DNA from: Paenibacillus sp. FSL R5-0345
GTDB lineage: Bacteria > Bacillota > Bacilli > Paenibacillales > Paenibacillaceae
Assembly (NCBI RefSeq): GCF_000758585.1
Contig: NZ_CP009281.1
Span: 3,596,001-3,660,000 of the forward strand
Length of the DNA: 64,000 nucleotides
Direction: 5' to 3'
Position 1 is the stretch's first letter; each line of letters begins with the position of its first letter. Made by a program: the position numbers and the translations under genes. Shown one piece after another: positions 34,518 to 43,790 of the stretch. A model generated the notes under the pieces. It was not told the DNA's origin, made no database searches, and worked only from the letters and a program-made list of their open reading frames with translations.

Positions 34518-35510
34518 TCACTGCTTCCGTCGGCGAAGAATATCAGCATATACTGCTATGATGATGACAACACCGACAATGACTGTCCGCCATTCCTGAG
34601 CAACGGACATAATTTGTAAGCCATTCGTCAGTACACTCATAATTAGCGCACCAATAATCGTACCTAGAATTGAACCTACGCCCCCACTCAAAGATGTGCC
34701 TCCAATAACGACAGCTGCTATAGCTTCAAGTTCATAACCAGTGCCAAGTGACGGCTGGGCTGAATTTAGTCGAGATGCCATCAAGATACCAGCAATTCCG
34801 CTGAAAATTCCTGTGATAGTGTAGATAACAATCTTCCATTTGACCGTATTCACACCTGATAGGCGAGTTGCTTCTTCATTGCTGCCAAGGGCGAAGTTAT
34901 AGCGTCCAATAATCGTCTTCGACAAAATGATACTTGCGATAACCCCAAGCAATAGGAAGATAATGATAGTATTCGGAATGCCTGGGATCATCTTCCCCAT
35001 TGCAATCTTGGCAAAAATCGGATCATCATTGAAATAAATCGGCTTGGCACCCGTTATAACAAGTGATAATCCTTTAGTGACCATCATGATTGCTAGAGTG
35101 GCGATGAATGGTGGAATGTTCATCTTCGCCACCATTAAGCCACTTATAAATCCGCATAGTGCACCAGCTAGAATCCCGCCTACAATTCCGAGTGGAACGG
35201 GTAGACCCCAGAATGTAATGATGACACCAACCATCACAGAGGAAAAGGTCATCACAGTACCCAAAGCAAGGTCGATTCCACCCGTAATAATTACAAAGGT
35301 TGCTCCTAGTGCTAATACACCAATTACAGCTGTAGAGACGAGGATCCCGACTAAATTAGAAAATTGAAAAAAGTTACTTGATGCTATTGAAAATACGATG
35401 ACCAGTATGATCAAACTTGCGAATGCTAACAATTTTTGTTTAAACCCTGATTGCGCCCCGGCTTGCTTAGAGCCAATAGACTGACTAATCCCTTTATCTG
35501 CGATCTTCAT
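34518..35510 (-). CDS. Sugar ABC transporter permease, RbsC type
   Basis: A 330-residue permease with about eight to ten helices. The RbsC family features include FVIITGGIDLALGTVMTFSSV-like (seen as ATFVIITGGIDLALG), a loop with GRYNFALGSNEEATRLSGVNT and GGTSLSGGVGSILGTIIGAL. It lies 32 bases after the ATPase gene and 58 bases before the binding protein gene. Motif spacing is normal. Confidence 0.92.
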   Translation of the reverse strand: MKIADKGISQSIGSKQAGAQSGFKQKLLAFASLIILVIVFSIASSNFFQFSNLVGILVSTAVIGVLALGATFVIITGGIDLALGTVMTFSSVMVGVIITFWGLPVPLGIVGGILAGALCGFISGLMVAKMNIPPFIATLAIMMVTKGLSLVITGAKPIYFNDDPIFAKIAMGKMIPGIPNTIIIFLLLGVIASIILSKTIIGRYNFALGSNEEATRLSGVNTVKWKIVIYTITGIFSGIAGILMASRLNSAQPSLGTGYELEAIAAVVIGGTSLSGGVGSILGTIIGALIMSVLTNGLQIMSVAQEWRTVIVGVVIIIAVYADILRRRKQ

Positions 35511-35542
35511 GACCTTGACACCTCCGATAAACTCTTGAACGA

Positions 35543-37042
35543 TTATGAACGCATCGTCGCATATTTCATTATCGCTTCTTGCGATGCTTCTTCTGCGAGT
35601 AGTTCACCAGTTATACGTCCTTCACACATAACAATAATGCGATGGCTCATTCTTAGAATTTCTGGTAGATCTGAAGAGACTATAATGATCGCCTTTCCCT
35701 CGCTCGCTAGCTGATCAAGCAGCTTATAGATCTCACTTTTCGCTCCTACATCAATACCACGTGTTGGTTCGTCGAAGATCAACACATCGCAATCTCTCGT
35801 TAACCATTTCCCGATAACTACTTTTTGCTGATTGCCACCGGATAAGAATTTGACTTTTTGACTTACACTTGGAGTCTTAGTTGCTAGTGCTTCCGCATGC
35901 TGCTCCGCGGACTTTCGCATCTCCCTATCTCTCATCCATCCGAATACATTACGGAATTTATAGAAGGAAGCAATTGCATTATTCATGCTAATGTCCATAT
36001 CTACAAGCAATCCGTATCTTTTGCGATCTTCAGATAAATAACCGATGCCATGCTGCACCGCTTGATGAGGCTGTTTTATACGAACCGTATTTCCATGTAG
36101 CCTAATCTCACCCTTATCGATAGGATCAGCCCCAAATACGGCACGAACAACCTCAGTACGTCCAGCACCCATTAACCCAGCGAAGCCCAGAATCTCACCT
36201 TTATTCAGATGAAAGCTAATATCCTTTAACAACTGTCCACTGGATAGATTTCGAACCTCTAATACGACTTGCTGTGTCTGCAACGAAACCGTTGGCTTCG
36301 ACGTTTGATACAGTTCACGACCAACCATCATGCTGATAATTTGATCAATCGTTACCGAATCCGTCCGAACAGTATCCACATAACATCCATCCCGCATGAC
36401 TGTAATGCGGTCTGTGATCCGTTTCAACTCATCCATGCGGTGAGAGATGTATATAATCCCTACACCTTCTAATCGTAATTTCTCGATCATCCGAAACAAC
36501 TCGTTAATTTCCGTATCTGTCAGGGCTGCAGTTGGTTCATCCATGATCAGTACCTCCGCATTAAAGGACAAGGCTTTGGCGATTTCCACCATTTGTTGGT
36601 TAGCGACCGTCAGGTCTGAGACCAAGCTCTTCGGGTCCAGCTTAAGATTCATTTGATTAAACAATTCCTGCACTTTACGATTTAACTCCAGATCATCAAC
36701 GAACCATTTCAGTGCCTTCCGCGGCTCACGGCCAATAAATATATTTTGGGCCACTGTAAGATGCGGCATTAGATTCAGTTCCTGATGAATAATACTGATC
36801 CCGAGTTCCTGTGCAGCGCGTGTATTGACAATCTCCACCTCAGATCCCTTGTACCACATCTGACCCGCATCCTTGGAATACACCCCTGTTGCAATCTTCA
36901 TCAGGGTAGACTTCCCTGCGCCATTTTCACCAACTAAGGCATGAACTTCCCCACGCTTCAGCTCAAATTGACATTGATTCAATGCATGAACACCTGGGAA
37001 AAATTTATCAATCCCCGTCATTCGTAGTAATACTTCGTCCAT
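35543..37042 (-). CDS. Sugar ABC transporter ATP-binding protein, RbsA type
   Basis: A 499-residue fused double ATPase for a ribose-type importer. The first half has Walker [10 protein letters not shown], a [20 protein letters not shown] region, and Walker [11 protein letters not shown]. The second half has the family's degenerate Walker [10 protein letters not shown], signature [16 protein letters not shown] and [24 protein letters not shown] precedes the ATG by 7-8 bases. It is the first gene of the transporter and has a cre site about 42 bases upstream. Confidence 0.93.
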   Translation of the reverse strand: MDEVLLRMTGIDKFFPGVHALNQCQFELKRGEVHALVGENGAGKSTLMKIATGVYSKDAGQMWYKGSEVEIVNTRAAQELGISIIHQELNLMPHLTVAQNIFIGREPRKALKWFVDDLELNRKVQELFNQMNLKLDPKSLVSDLTVANQQMVEIAKALSFNAEVLIMDEPTAALTDTEINELFRMIEKLRLEGVGIIYISHRMDELKRITDRITVMRDGCYVDTVRTDSVTIDQIISMMVGRELYQTSKPTVSLQTQQVVLEVRNLSSGQLLKDISFHLNKGEILGFAGLMGAGRTEVVRAVFGADPIDKGEIRLHGNTVRIKQPHQAVQHGIGYLSEDRKRYGLLVDMDISMNNAIASFYKFRNVFGWMRDREMRKSAEQHAEALATKTPSVSQKVKFLSGGNQQKVVIGKWLTRDCDVLIFDEPTRGIDVGAKSEIYKLLDQLASEGKAIIIVSSDLPEILRMSHRIIVMCEGRITGELLAEEASQEAIMKYATMRS

Positions 37043-37083
37043 TTCATAACCACCTCAAATCCTTTATGAATGCCTTTCCGTAA

Positions 37084-37098
37084 AGTAACCGCTTTCAA
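37084..37098 (-). promoter_or_regulatory. cre (CcpA) site upstream of the sugar transporter
   Basis: Minus strand TTGAAAGCGGTTACT fits WTGNAANCGNWNNCW at every position. It lies 42 bases before the ATPase start, so carbon catabolite repression of the importer is likely. Confidence 0.75.
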
Positions 37099-37192
37099 AT
37101 GTTGAATGTAAAATTATTGTATTACCTATACGTTTCCAATGTAATGGAATATTCTCCGTAAAAAAGTTTAAAAATTTATGTTTTAAACAAAA

Positions 37193-37232
37193 AAACGACT
37201 GCGCCGTCCTCTCAGGGACGATGCAGCCGTTT
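37193..37232 (-). terminator. Terminator of the methyltransferase gene
   Basis: AAACG-CTGC-CGTCC / GGACG-GCAG-CGTTT hairpin, followed on the minus strand by TTTTTGTTT. Confidence 0.8.
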
Positions 37233-37275
37233 CTACGAGAAATATAAGGTTATTGTAACGTGTAAACATATACTC

Positions 37276-38121
37276 TTACAGGTTCTGACCATTACCAGCC
37301 ACCAAGGTGAATGTCTTTGGTATTCCTTTATCATAAACGTCCGAGGATAGATTAGGCTCTTCTACCAATTGACGGATCACAAGTCCGGAACTGGCAGCGG
37401 CTGTTACAATTTCTCCAAGCGTCCAGCGACGCCAATATACCACGCTATGCTCCTGTTCGCCTGCTGGTTTGCCTGTTGAAGGCAAATACTTAGAGTATGA
37501 GACTCTTTTTTCTTCCAATGTCGTGTCGAAGTAGTCACCGCTGACTTTGTGTTTGCGAACCTTCGCTGTAGAACCCTTAGAGGATATAAGCTTAGTCGTC
37601 ACAGGATGGAAATCGCGCAGAATAAAAATCCCACCAGGAGAAAGTAAATGGTGGACTGTTTCCATAAAAAGAGCAAGGTCGGTAAAGTAATGAACAATCC
37701 CTAACTCCGCAAATACGATATCATATGAACCATCCAGTACGTGATCTGGAAGCTTCAGAACATCCGATACGATATAGTTTAGCTGAACACCCGCTTCTTG
37801 AGCGAGTTCAGCAGCATAACGCGCATTAGCCTCCGAGAAGTCGGCAACAGTTACGTCCGCCCCGAGTAATGACAGAGCGACTGCCTTCATTCCGTTTGAT
37901 CCCATGAGATTCATCATCTTTTTACCCTGTACATCTCCAAAATAAGAAGAGAGCGGGTACAGCTTTGCACTTGGTTCCTTAATTAACTTTGCTGCTGCCT
38001 CTGACGGTGTACCAAATCGAGCAACCCAAGCTGTGTACGTGTCTTCGTTCCATAGTTCCTCACTTGTTGGCCCAATGCCTTTTCCAGAATGCAATTCTAA
38101 ATTTTGATCTTGTTCTTCCAT
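37276..38121 (-). CDS. Class I SAM-dependent methyltransferase
   Basis: A 281-residue methyltransferase. The SAM-binding loop is MMNLMGSNGMKAVALSLLGA (about residues 70-90), with motif II-type ADFSEANARYAAELA, motif LPDHVLDGSYDIVFAELGI and the post-motif LSPGGIFILRDFHP. The longest frame starts at 38256 within the upstream gene; ATG 38121, after AAAGGGG with 9 bases between, gives the family N-terminus. It follows a DMT transporter on the same strand by 32 bases. Substrate unknown; small-molecule or quinone-type methylation is a guess. Confidence 0.82.
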   Translation of the reverse strand: MEEQDQNLELHSGKGIGPTSEELWNEDTYTAWVARFGTPSEAAAKLIKEPSAKLYPLSSYFGDVQGKKMMNLMGSNGMKAVALSLLGADVTVADFSEANARYAAELAQEAGVQLNYIVSDVLKLPDHVLDGSYDIVFAELGIVHYFTDLALFMETVHHLLSPGGIFILRDFHPVTTKLISSKGSTAKVRKHKVSGDYFDTTLEEKRVSYSKYLPSTGKPAGEQEHSVVYWRRWTLGEIVTAAASSGLVIRQLVEEPNLSSDVYDKGIPKTFTLVAGNGQNL

Positions 38122-38153
38122 ACCTTGCGACCCCTTTATGATTAAAATATCTG

Positions 38154-39068
38154 TTATGAAGCATTCTGAATGGCTTCTGCCACCTGAATCGTTTTCTTTC
38201 TTCCAGTATACAAATATACGCCAAGTCCAAACATAACCAAAAGTCCACCTGCCCATTGTAGCGCAGTTAATTGTTCACCCAAGAGCAGATACGCGAGGAT
38301 ACTTGCCCCCACTGGTTCTCCTAAGATGTTCATAGATACCGTAGTTGCGGATACATACTGAAGCAGCCAATTAAATAAAATATGCCCGAACACCGTTGGA
38401 ACCACTGCTAGCAAAACGAAGATTCCCCACTCATTTGCAGGATAGTTGAAGAAGGAAATCCCCATGATCAGATTGTAAATGGCAAACACGCCAGCCGCTG
38501 ACAAGAATACTATCAAGCTATACAAATATGAGGGCATGCGCACTACAAGCCTTTGACCGATAAGCATATGCACAGCTACCGCGACTGTTCCTCCAACCGA
38601 TAGCAAATCACCTTTAAGATTATCCGCAGAGATTCCAATATCTCCCCAGCCGATAAATACTACTCCGCCAATAGCGATACTCAACCCTAGAATAGCAGAC
38701 ACAGCTGTTTTTTCCTTATACAAAAAATAAACGCCCAGCATTATAAACACGGGCTCCAGCGCCATGATCATTGTTGAACTAGCTACCGAAGTATACTTCA
38801 AAGAGCCCATCCAAAGCAAAAAATGTAGCGCTAGCATAGTGCCTGAGAGCACTAGCATGATCCAGTCTTTTTTACGAAGCGCGAACGCTGCTCCGCTGTA
38901 TGGTCTTGCAAAAGGCAACATCAGCAGCGAGGTGAACAACAGCCGATACATTCCTTGTATAGATGCTGGTGCTGCAGACCACTTGATAAAAATGGCAGAA
39001 AAAGAGATGGCCACAATCCCAATCAACATTAAAATTGGAATAGGAAGTGGCGGTTTTTTAAGCTTCAC
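38154..39068 (-). CDS. EamA (DMT superfamily) transporter
   Basis: A 304-residue transporter with ten helices in two EamA repeats. Repeat 1 has IVAISFSAIFIKWSAAPAS and a long WMLV-type helix; repeat 2 ends with NILGEPVGASILAYLLLGEQLTALQWAGG (in parts: LGEPVGASILAYLLLGEQL). It starts with GTG 39068; an ATG overlapping it leads straight to a stop (ATGTGA). The AAAGGA lies 10 bases before. Such proteins export amino acids, nucleosides or similar; no substrate can be named. Confidence 0.85.
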   Translation of the reverse strand: MKLKKPPLPIPILMLIGIVAISFSAIFIKWSAAPASIQGMYRLLFTSLLMLPFARPYSGAAFALRKKDWIMLVLSGTMLALHFLLWMGSLKYTSVASSTMIMALEPVFIMLGVYFLYKEKTAVSAILGLSIAIGGVVFIGWGDIGISADNLKGDLLSVGGTVAVAVHMLIGQRLVVRMPSYLYSLIVFLSAAGVFAIYNLIMGISFFNYPANEWGIFVLLAVVPTVFGHILFNWLLQYVSATTVSMNILGEPVGASILAYLLLGEQLTALQWAGGLLVMFGLGVYLYTGRKKTIQVAEAIQNAS

Positions 39069-39156
39069 ATGGTACGCGTCCTTTCAATATCTTAAGTCAC
39101 TTATGTTAATTTAACGCAGACCGTGAAAAAATGCATCTATTTTCATTAGATTTCGC

Positions 39157-39201
39157 TAAAAAAAGCATAAGCAATGTCATTTCTGACGAGAGCTCATGCT
39201 T
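39157..39201 (-). terminator. Terminator of the alcohol dehydrogenase gene
   Basis: AAGCATGAGC / GCTTATGCTT stem (one G-U pair) with an inner GTCA/TGAC, followed on the minus strand by TTTTTTTAG. Confidence 0.75.
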
Positions 39202-39209
39202 CTTAAAGC

Positions 39210-40346
39210 CTAAGGTTTCAGAACCACCTTGATGCAATCCTCTTTTTTCTCACTAAAAATGTCATAGCCATGCTCCGCTTTACTGATAGGCAAGCGATGC
39301 GTAATGATATCTGTAGGATCAAATTTATTCTCTTTAATCATCTTATAAAGTAAAGGCATATAATGAATCACTGGAGCCTGTCCCATTTTCAAAGTAATGT
39401 TGCGTTCAAATAGATGACCCAAAGGGAACATATTGTAAGTAAGTCCATAAACCCCCACAAGCTGAATAGTTCCGAATTTACGTACGATATCCGAGGCCAT
39501 TCTAAATGCGCTGAGTGAGCCTCCTTGTAGCTTCAACGTGGTCTCCACTTTCTCCAAAGCAGATATTTTGGCATCCAAACCTACACAGTCAATAACTACA
39601 TCTGCGCCCCCATGTGTTATCTCCTTCAAATGAGCTTCAATATCCTTAATCTCTTCAAAGTTGTAAATTTCTACATTATTTGTCAGCTTCGCATGCTGCA
39701 GACGGTAGCCAATATGATCAACCGCAATGACTCTTGAGGCGCCTTTGATCCAGGCAAACTTTTGAGTAAGCAGTCCAACAGGCCCGCAGCCGAGAACAAT
39801 GACTGTATCCCCTGGCTTCACTCCGCCGCTTTCTACGCCCCACCAAGCAGTAGGCACAATATCAGATAAGAAAAGAATTTTCTCATCTTCCATTTCTGCA
39901 TCCTCAGGAACAACAAAAGGACCGAAATTACCATAAGGAACCCGCAGTAATTCGGCTTGCCCTCCTGCAAAGCCCCCATAAGTATCGGAATAACCCAGAT
40001 ACCCGCCTGTATCCTTGGCGTCATTAGCATTGTCGCATTGACTCTCCATCTCATGCTGGCAGAAGTAGCACTGACCACAGGCTACATTAAAGGGAATAAT
40101 GATCCGGTCGCCTTTCTTGACTTTAGTTACGTCTGGACCGGTCTCCTCAACAATCCCCATGGGCTCATGGCCAATAACATAATCATCATGCATACCTGGA
40201 ATTTCACCGTTAAAAATGTGCAGATCTGAGCCACAAATCGCTGTAGAGGTAATTCGTACGATAATGTCATCCTTTTTCTCAATCTTCGGATCAGCAACCT
40301 CTTTAACTTTCACTTTCTTCTTCCCTTGGTAGGTTAATGCTATCAT
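39210..40346 (-). CDS. Zinc-dependent alcohol dehydrogenase
   Basis: A 378-residue MDR-family dehydrogenase of the formaldehyde-dehydrogenase-like group. Catalytic zinc: ICGSDLHIF and GHEPMG; structural zinc: CGQCYFCQHEMESQC; NAD-binding: VLGCGPVGLLTQKFA with the Asp of IAVDH, which favours NAD over NADP. The active site includes the GYLGYSDTYGGFAGGQAEL loop typical of this group. The gene stands alone with its own terminator. The physiological substrate is not clear. Confidence 0.9.
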   Translation of the reverse strand: MIALTYQGKKKVKVKEVADPKIEKKDDIIVRITSTAICGSDLHIFNGEIPGMHDDYVIGHEPMGIVEETGPDVTKVKKGDRIIIPFNVACGQCYFCQHEMESQCDNANDAKDTGGYLGYSDTYGGFAGGQAELLRVPYGNFGPFVVPEDAEMEDEKILFLSDIVPTAWWGVESGGVKPGDTVIVLGCGPVGLLTQKFAWIKGASRVIAVDHIGYRLQHAKLTNNVEIYNFEEIKDIEAHLKEITHGGADVVIDCVGLDAKISALEKVETTLKLQGGSLSAFRMASDIVRKFGTIQLVGVYGLTYNMFPLGHLFERNITLKMGQAPVIHYMPLLYKMIKENKFDPTDIITHRLPISKAEHGYDIFSEKKEDCIKVVLKP

Positions 40347-40429
40347 GCTGTTAATCCGCTCCTTTGAAGTATGGCATAGGGTAGAACGATAACGTGTCTT
40401 TCTATGTTATAACCCTAAGCCCTATCCTC

Positions 40430-41248
40430 TTATCCATGAAGAAGCGGAGAATACATCATAAGCGCATAATTATCCGTTACAGCTACATCTCCAACTAGGT
40501 CGCCTGTACGTGTGAATATTTTTCGACTGATCTTATTGCTACGAATATATCCGCCCCATGGTTCTAGGCTTATCCGATGATCACTTTCGTACACTTCATA
40601 TTTATAAAGGGACTGCTCATCGCATCTCCATTCCCCATGAAAATGACTGTCATCCAGCCAGAGCTTTAATTGATACGTTTGATTCGTGTTATTCTTCACT
40701 TGAAGATCCAAATAATTATAAGAACAGGTAGCCCCGCTTCCAAATGGCTGTGTGCGCTGTTCATCTGGAAATACATCATAGCTGTGCCGATGCCGTTCCG
40801 TAACCGTAAGAGGAGTATGCAGTGTCATCCAGTAGATCAGATTAGACAACTGGCATAGCCCCCCGCCAACTCCAGAATGAAAACCGCCATAATGCAGAAC
40901 CATACCTTCCAGATAACCTTTTCGCTTACTGGGCTTGCCGATGCATCTCCAATAGGAAAACGTCTCCCCCGGCCGCACCATGAGTCCATCCAGTTTCGCG
41001 ATCGCCAGCCGTAAATTTGTTATTTTATTATATTGAAGCACCATATCTACATTCCGAAGACTACGTAATAACGGTGTAGCGTGAGTCATGGCCTCATAAG
41101 ATAAAATATCACTAGTGCGCTGCTTCGCCATCTTGCCGCGATCAGTACACCATTTCAAGTATCTTTTCCAAATAAAATATCGCTTTCCGGCAAATAGTCT
41201 AAGTCGAGAACGCTGAATAGGTTTCATGGCAGCCTGTGGGGTATTCAT
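40430..41248 (-). CDS. VanW family protein
   Basis: A 272-residue protein with the VanW signature: RPGETFSYWRCIGKPSKRKGY, then GVGGGLCQLSNLIYWM and HRHSYDVFP. The domain occurs near vancomycin-resistance genes but its role is unknown; most homologues are not resistance genes. No signal peptide is visible. It begins directly after the isochorismatase stop with 0-1 bases between, so the two are probably co-transcribed. Confidence 0.85.
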   Translation of the reverse strand: MNTPQAAMKPIQRSRLRLFAGKRYFIWKRYLKWCTDRGKMAKQRTSDILSYEAMTHATPLLRSLRNVDMVLQYNKITNLRLAIAKLDGLMVRPGETFSYWRCIGKPSKRKGYLEGMVLHYGGFHSGVGGGLCQLSNLIYWMTLHTPLTVTERHRHSYDVFPDEQRTQPFGSGATCSYNYLDLQVKNNTNQTYQLKLWLDDSHFHGEWRCDEQSLYKYEVYESDHRISLEPWGGYIRSNKISRKIFTRTGDLVGDVAVTDNYALMMYSPLLHG

Positions 41249-41773
41249 CTAGAACTGAACCTCGCTTTCAGCTCGTAACTGGGCGAATCTACCTCCAATT
41301 ACCGCATTATGATGCTTAACGATCTCTCTACTACTCAGAACCCCGCTATCAAAGGTGCTATGAGCATCTGAAACCAGCACACTTTTATATCCCATGCTAT
41401 ATGCGCGTCTTATCGTTGTATCTAGACAGAATTCACTTTGCATCCCACAAATCACCAGATTCGTGATCCCGAGCTTCTGTAGCTCATCTTGCAACACGGT
41501 TTGGTGAAAAGCATCCCAAGTAGGCTTCTCCACAATAACTTCGCCTTCCTGCGGTGTGATACGATGACTGATCTGCCATGTGGGCGTACCTTTTGTGTAT
41601 TCCTCATCTTCCGTATGTTGAATATAAACAATTGGAGTACCTGCCACCCTAGCCTTATGCTGAAGGGAAATAATTCTCTCCATCACACCCTCTTCATCGT
41701 ACAGCTTTTGATCAGGATAGGAGAACATAGCTTCTTGAACATCAATAATTAACAGTGCAGTTAAATTTCCCAT
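41249..41773 (-). CDS. Isochorismatase-fold cysteine hydrolase
   Basis: A 174-residue hydrolase of the isochorismatase/nicotinamidase fold. The catalytic triad is Asp in LLIIDVQEAMF, Lys in VIVEKPTWDAF and Cys in VICGMQSEFCLDTTIRRAYSMGY (the Cys after SEF). The cis-peptide VICGM is typical. Natural substrate unknown; nicotinamidase-like activity cannot be excluded. It precedes the VanW gene in the same direction. Confidence 0.88.
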   Translation of the reverse strand: MGNLTALLIIDVQEAMFSYPDQKLYDEEGVMERIISLQHKARVAGTPIVYIQHTEDEEYTKGTPTWQISHRITPQEGEVIVEKPTWDAFHQTVLQDELQKLGITNLVICGMQSEFCLDTTIRRAYSMGYKSVLVSDAHSTFDSGVLSSREIVKHHNAVIGGRFAQLRAESEVQF

Positions 41774-41849
41774 TAGGTACCTCCTATAACTTTTATGAAA
41801 ATCATACCAGATTATGGGACATTCTATCTACCTTTTTAAAGACTCAAAT

Positions 41850-41884
41850 CAACAAAAAAAGGGCATCTGCTATGCAGACACCCA
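41850..41884 (-). terminator. Terminator of the que operon
   Basis: GGG..TCTGC / GCAGA..CCC hairpin followed on the minus strand by seven T, just beyond the queE stop. Confidence 0.85.
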
Positions 41885-41901
41885 TTACATTACACCCCTT
41901 T

Positions 41902-42624
41902 TTACTTGCCACGCTTATTATGCCAGATTAAAGCATGCAGCTGTGGTAGTACACGCACTCTATTCATTTCAGGATCTAAGATTACTTTATTAAACAACCA
42001 TTCCAGCCTCCCCAAAAGTCGAGCAGAAATGTCACCCTCTTCAGTGACATCATCATTCCCAGGCTGCAGATAGAGCTGCACATTGGGATATCGATGGTGA
42101 ATGTCTTTTGCATAACCGAAGTCCTTATCGTCAAACACTACGACTTTAAGACTGTGTGTGGTACGGCCCAGATTCTCCAGCTTACTCATGATGTTATCTA
42201 GCATTTCCCAATTCGTTGTCATCCCTGAGCTTGGCGGCTTCGGACTAATGGTCAGCACATCCACGTCATTGAACCATTCCTGCCATTTACTGCCCTGAGT
42301 TTCTATTGCAGCTTGTATCCCTCGCTCATGTAGCAGGTTAATAAAAGTGCCCATCCCATCACCAATTAAAGCAGGATTGCCGCCTGAAATCGTAACACAG
42401 TCGAAATTATCTCCAGCTATAGCTATAAGTTCATTCATAATCTCATCCGAGGCCATCATTCGAACCTTATCCTTAGCCGAACCATCCCAAGTAAAAGCGG
42501 AGTCACACCAGCCACAGCGATAATCGCAGCCATAGGTGCGGACAAACATAGTCTTCACACCAATTACCGCACCTTCACCTTGAATGGTCGGACCGAAGAT
42601 TTCAATTACAGGAATCTTACTCAC
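41902..42624 (-). CDS. queE: 7-carboxy-7-deazaguanine synthase QueE
   Basis: A radical-SAM enzyme that converts 6-carboxytetrahydropterin to 7-carboxy-7-deazaguanine for queuosine. The iron-sulfur motif is YGCDYRCGWCD (Cys-x3-Cys-x2-Cys). EIFGPTIQGEG is the typical QueE N-terminus and ISGGNPAL the SAM-binding GGE-type region. The longest frame starts at 42660, but GGAGG lies 8 bases before GTG 42624, which also matches the family start (SKIPVIEIFGPTIQGEG). It overlaps queD by 8 bases and ends the operon. Confidence 0.95.
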   Translation of the reverse strand: MSKIPVIEIFGPTIQGEGAVIGVKTMFVRTYGCDYRCGWCDSAFTWDGSAKDKVRMMASDEIMNELIAIAGDNFDCVTISGGNPALIGDGMGTFINLLHERGIQAAIETQGSKWQEWFNDVDVLTISPKPPSSGMTTNWEMLDNIMSKLENLGRTTHSLKVVVFDDKDFGYAKDIHHRYPNVQLYLQPGNDDVTEEGDISARLLGRLEWLFNKVILDPEMNRVRVLPQLHALIWHNKRGK

Positions 42625-43099
42625 AATCACAGCCTCCATACAAGCGGTAAGATGGTCCATCCTCAGGAATATCTTCAGCCAGCACTTCTGCCCAAGAGGT
42701 TGGTGTCTCCCATAGCTTTACAGCGTACAAGGGAAGCCCCGCTTGCTTAAGCTTGTATGCTATATATGAAGACATATTCTCAACGGTGGTCCGGAAAGAC
42801 AGCAAAGCTACTTTGGAACCCGTATTCGTTAACGTCTCTAACACAGGTTCATTTCCCATAGCGAGAAAAGCATGATCTAGACGGTCTACAAGGCTTTGCT
42901 GCACTGTTGTTTTGATATCGCTGAAATCAATTACAAACCCTTCGTCCGAATGGCCTTCCGCGGTCATAGGTTTGCCCTTAAGCACTACTTCGAGCTTATA
43001 CGTATGACCGTGCAGGTTACTGCACTTCCCTTTGTGACCCACTAACTGATGCGCCGCGTCGAACGTAAATATTTTGCAGACTGAGACCTCGTTAAGCAT
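42617..43099 (-). CDS. queD: 6-carboxytetrahydropterin synthase QueD
   Basis: Converts dihydroneopterin triphosphate to 6-carboxytetrahydropterin, the second step of preQ0 synthesis. The zinc-binding histidines are in FDAAHQLVGH and LHGHTYKLEV, with the catalytic Cys in KCSNLHGH, and a distal Asp/His in VDRLDHAFL. 160 residues, normal length. Its start overlaps the queC stop; GGAGG sits in a small hairpin just upstream. Confidence 0.95.
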   Translation of the reverse strand: MLNEVSVCKIFTFDAAHQLVGHKGKCSNLHGHTYKLEVVLKGKPMTAEGHSDEGFVIDFSDIKTTVQQSLVDRLDHAFLAMGNEPVLETLTNTGSKVALLSFRTTVENMSSYIAYKLKQAGLPLYAVKLWETPTSWAEVLAEDIPEDGPSYRLYGGCDCE

Positions 43100-43761
43100 T
43101 AAGAACGGACCTCCGTTCTTTCCGCCTCATATTGTTCAAGTCCCCGCTGACGTAATAGACATGCTGGACAAGTTCCACAACCTCTGCCAATTATGCCGTT
43201 ATAACAGGTCAGAGTGTGTTCGCGAACATAATCAAAATAACCCAGTTCATCGGCCATCTTCCACGTTTCTTTTTTATCCAGCCACATCAGTGGAGTGTGT
43301 ATTGCAAACTCATAGTCCATAGATAAATTCAGTGTAACATTCAATGATTTCACAAAAACATCACGGCAGTCCGGATATCCGCTAAAGTCCGTTTGGCAGA
43401 CTCCAGTAACAATATGGGAGTAACCTAACTGTTTAGCTAATATTGCGGCAAAAGATAAAAACAACAGATTTCGTCCGTCCACAAACGTACTTGGAAGGTC
43501 ATCGCCTTCGCCAGCCACAATATCAATATCCTGCCGTGTTAAAGCATTTGGTGCCAGTTGATTCAGCAGTCCCAAATCAAGAATATGCTGTTTTACATTA
43601 AACTTAGCTGCTATTTCTGTAGCAACTTCGATTTCAGCCGCATGACGCTGATTATAGTTGAAGGTAACTACCTGCACTTCCTCAAAATGCTTCAATGCCC
43701 AAATCAGGCAAGTGGTGCTATCTTGTCCGCCGCTGAATACAACTAGTGCTTTTTTATTCAT
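43099..43761 (-). CDS. queC: 7-cyano-7-deazaguanine synthase QueC
   Basis: An ATP-dependent enzyme that makes preQ0 (7-cyano-7-deazaguanine) from 7-carboxy-7-deazaguanine and ammonia. The PP-loop is [12 protein letters not shown] near the N-terminus; zinc-binding cysteines near the end are [32 protein letters not shown] is the family core. AAGGAGAG precedes the ATG by 6-7 bases. 220 residues, normal. Confidence 0.96.
   Translation of the reverse strand: MNKKALVVFSGGQDSTTCLIWALKHFEEVQVVTFNYNQRHAAEIEVATEIAAKFNVKQHILDLGLLNQLAPNALTRQDIDIVAGEGDDLPSTFVDGRNLLFLSFAAILAKQLGYSHIVTGVCQTDFSGYPDCRDVFVKSLNVTLNLSMDYEFAIHTPLMWLDKKETWKMADELGYFDYVREHTLTCYNGIIGRGCGTCPACLLRQRGLEQYEAERTEVRS
43101..43120 (-). promoter_or_regulatory. 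Hairpin holding the queD ribosome binding site
   Basis: AAGAACGG-AGGT-CCGTTCTT: 8-base stem with the ribosome binding site GGAGG in and next to the loop, one base before the queD ATG. It lies inside the queC coding end, so ribosomes reading queC would open it, giving translational coupling. Confidence 0.45.
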
Positions 43762-43790
43762 CTTAATCTCTCCTTATCAACTTATTGGGA

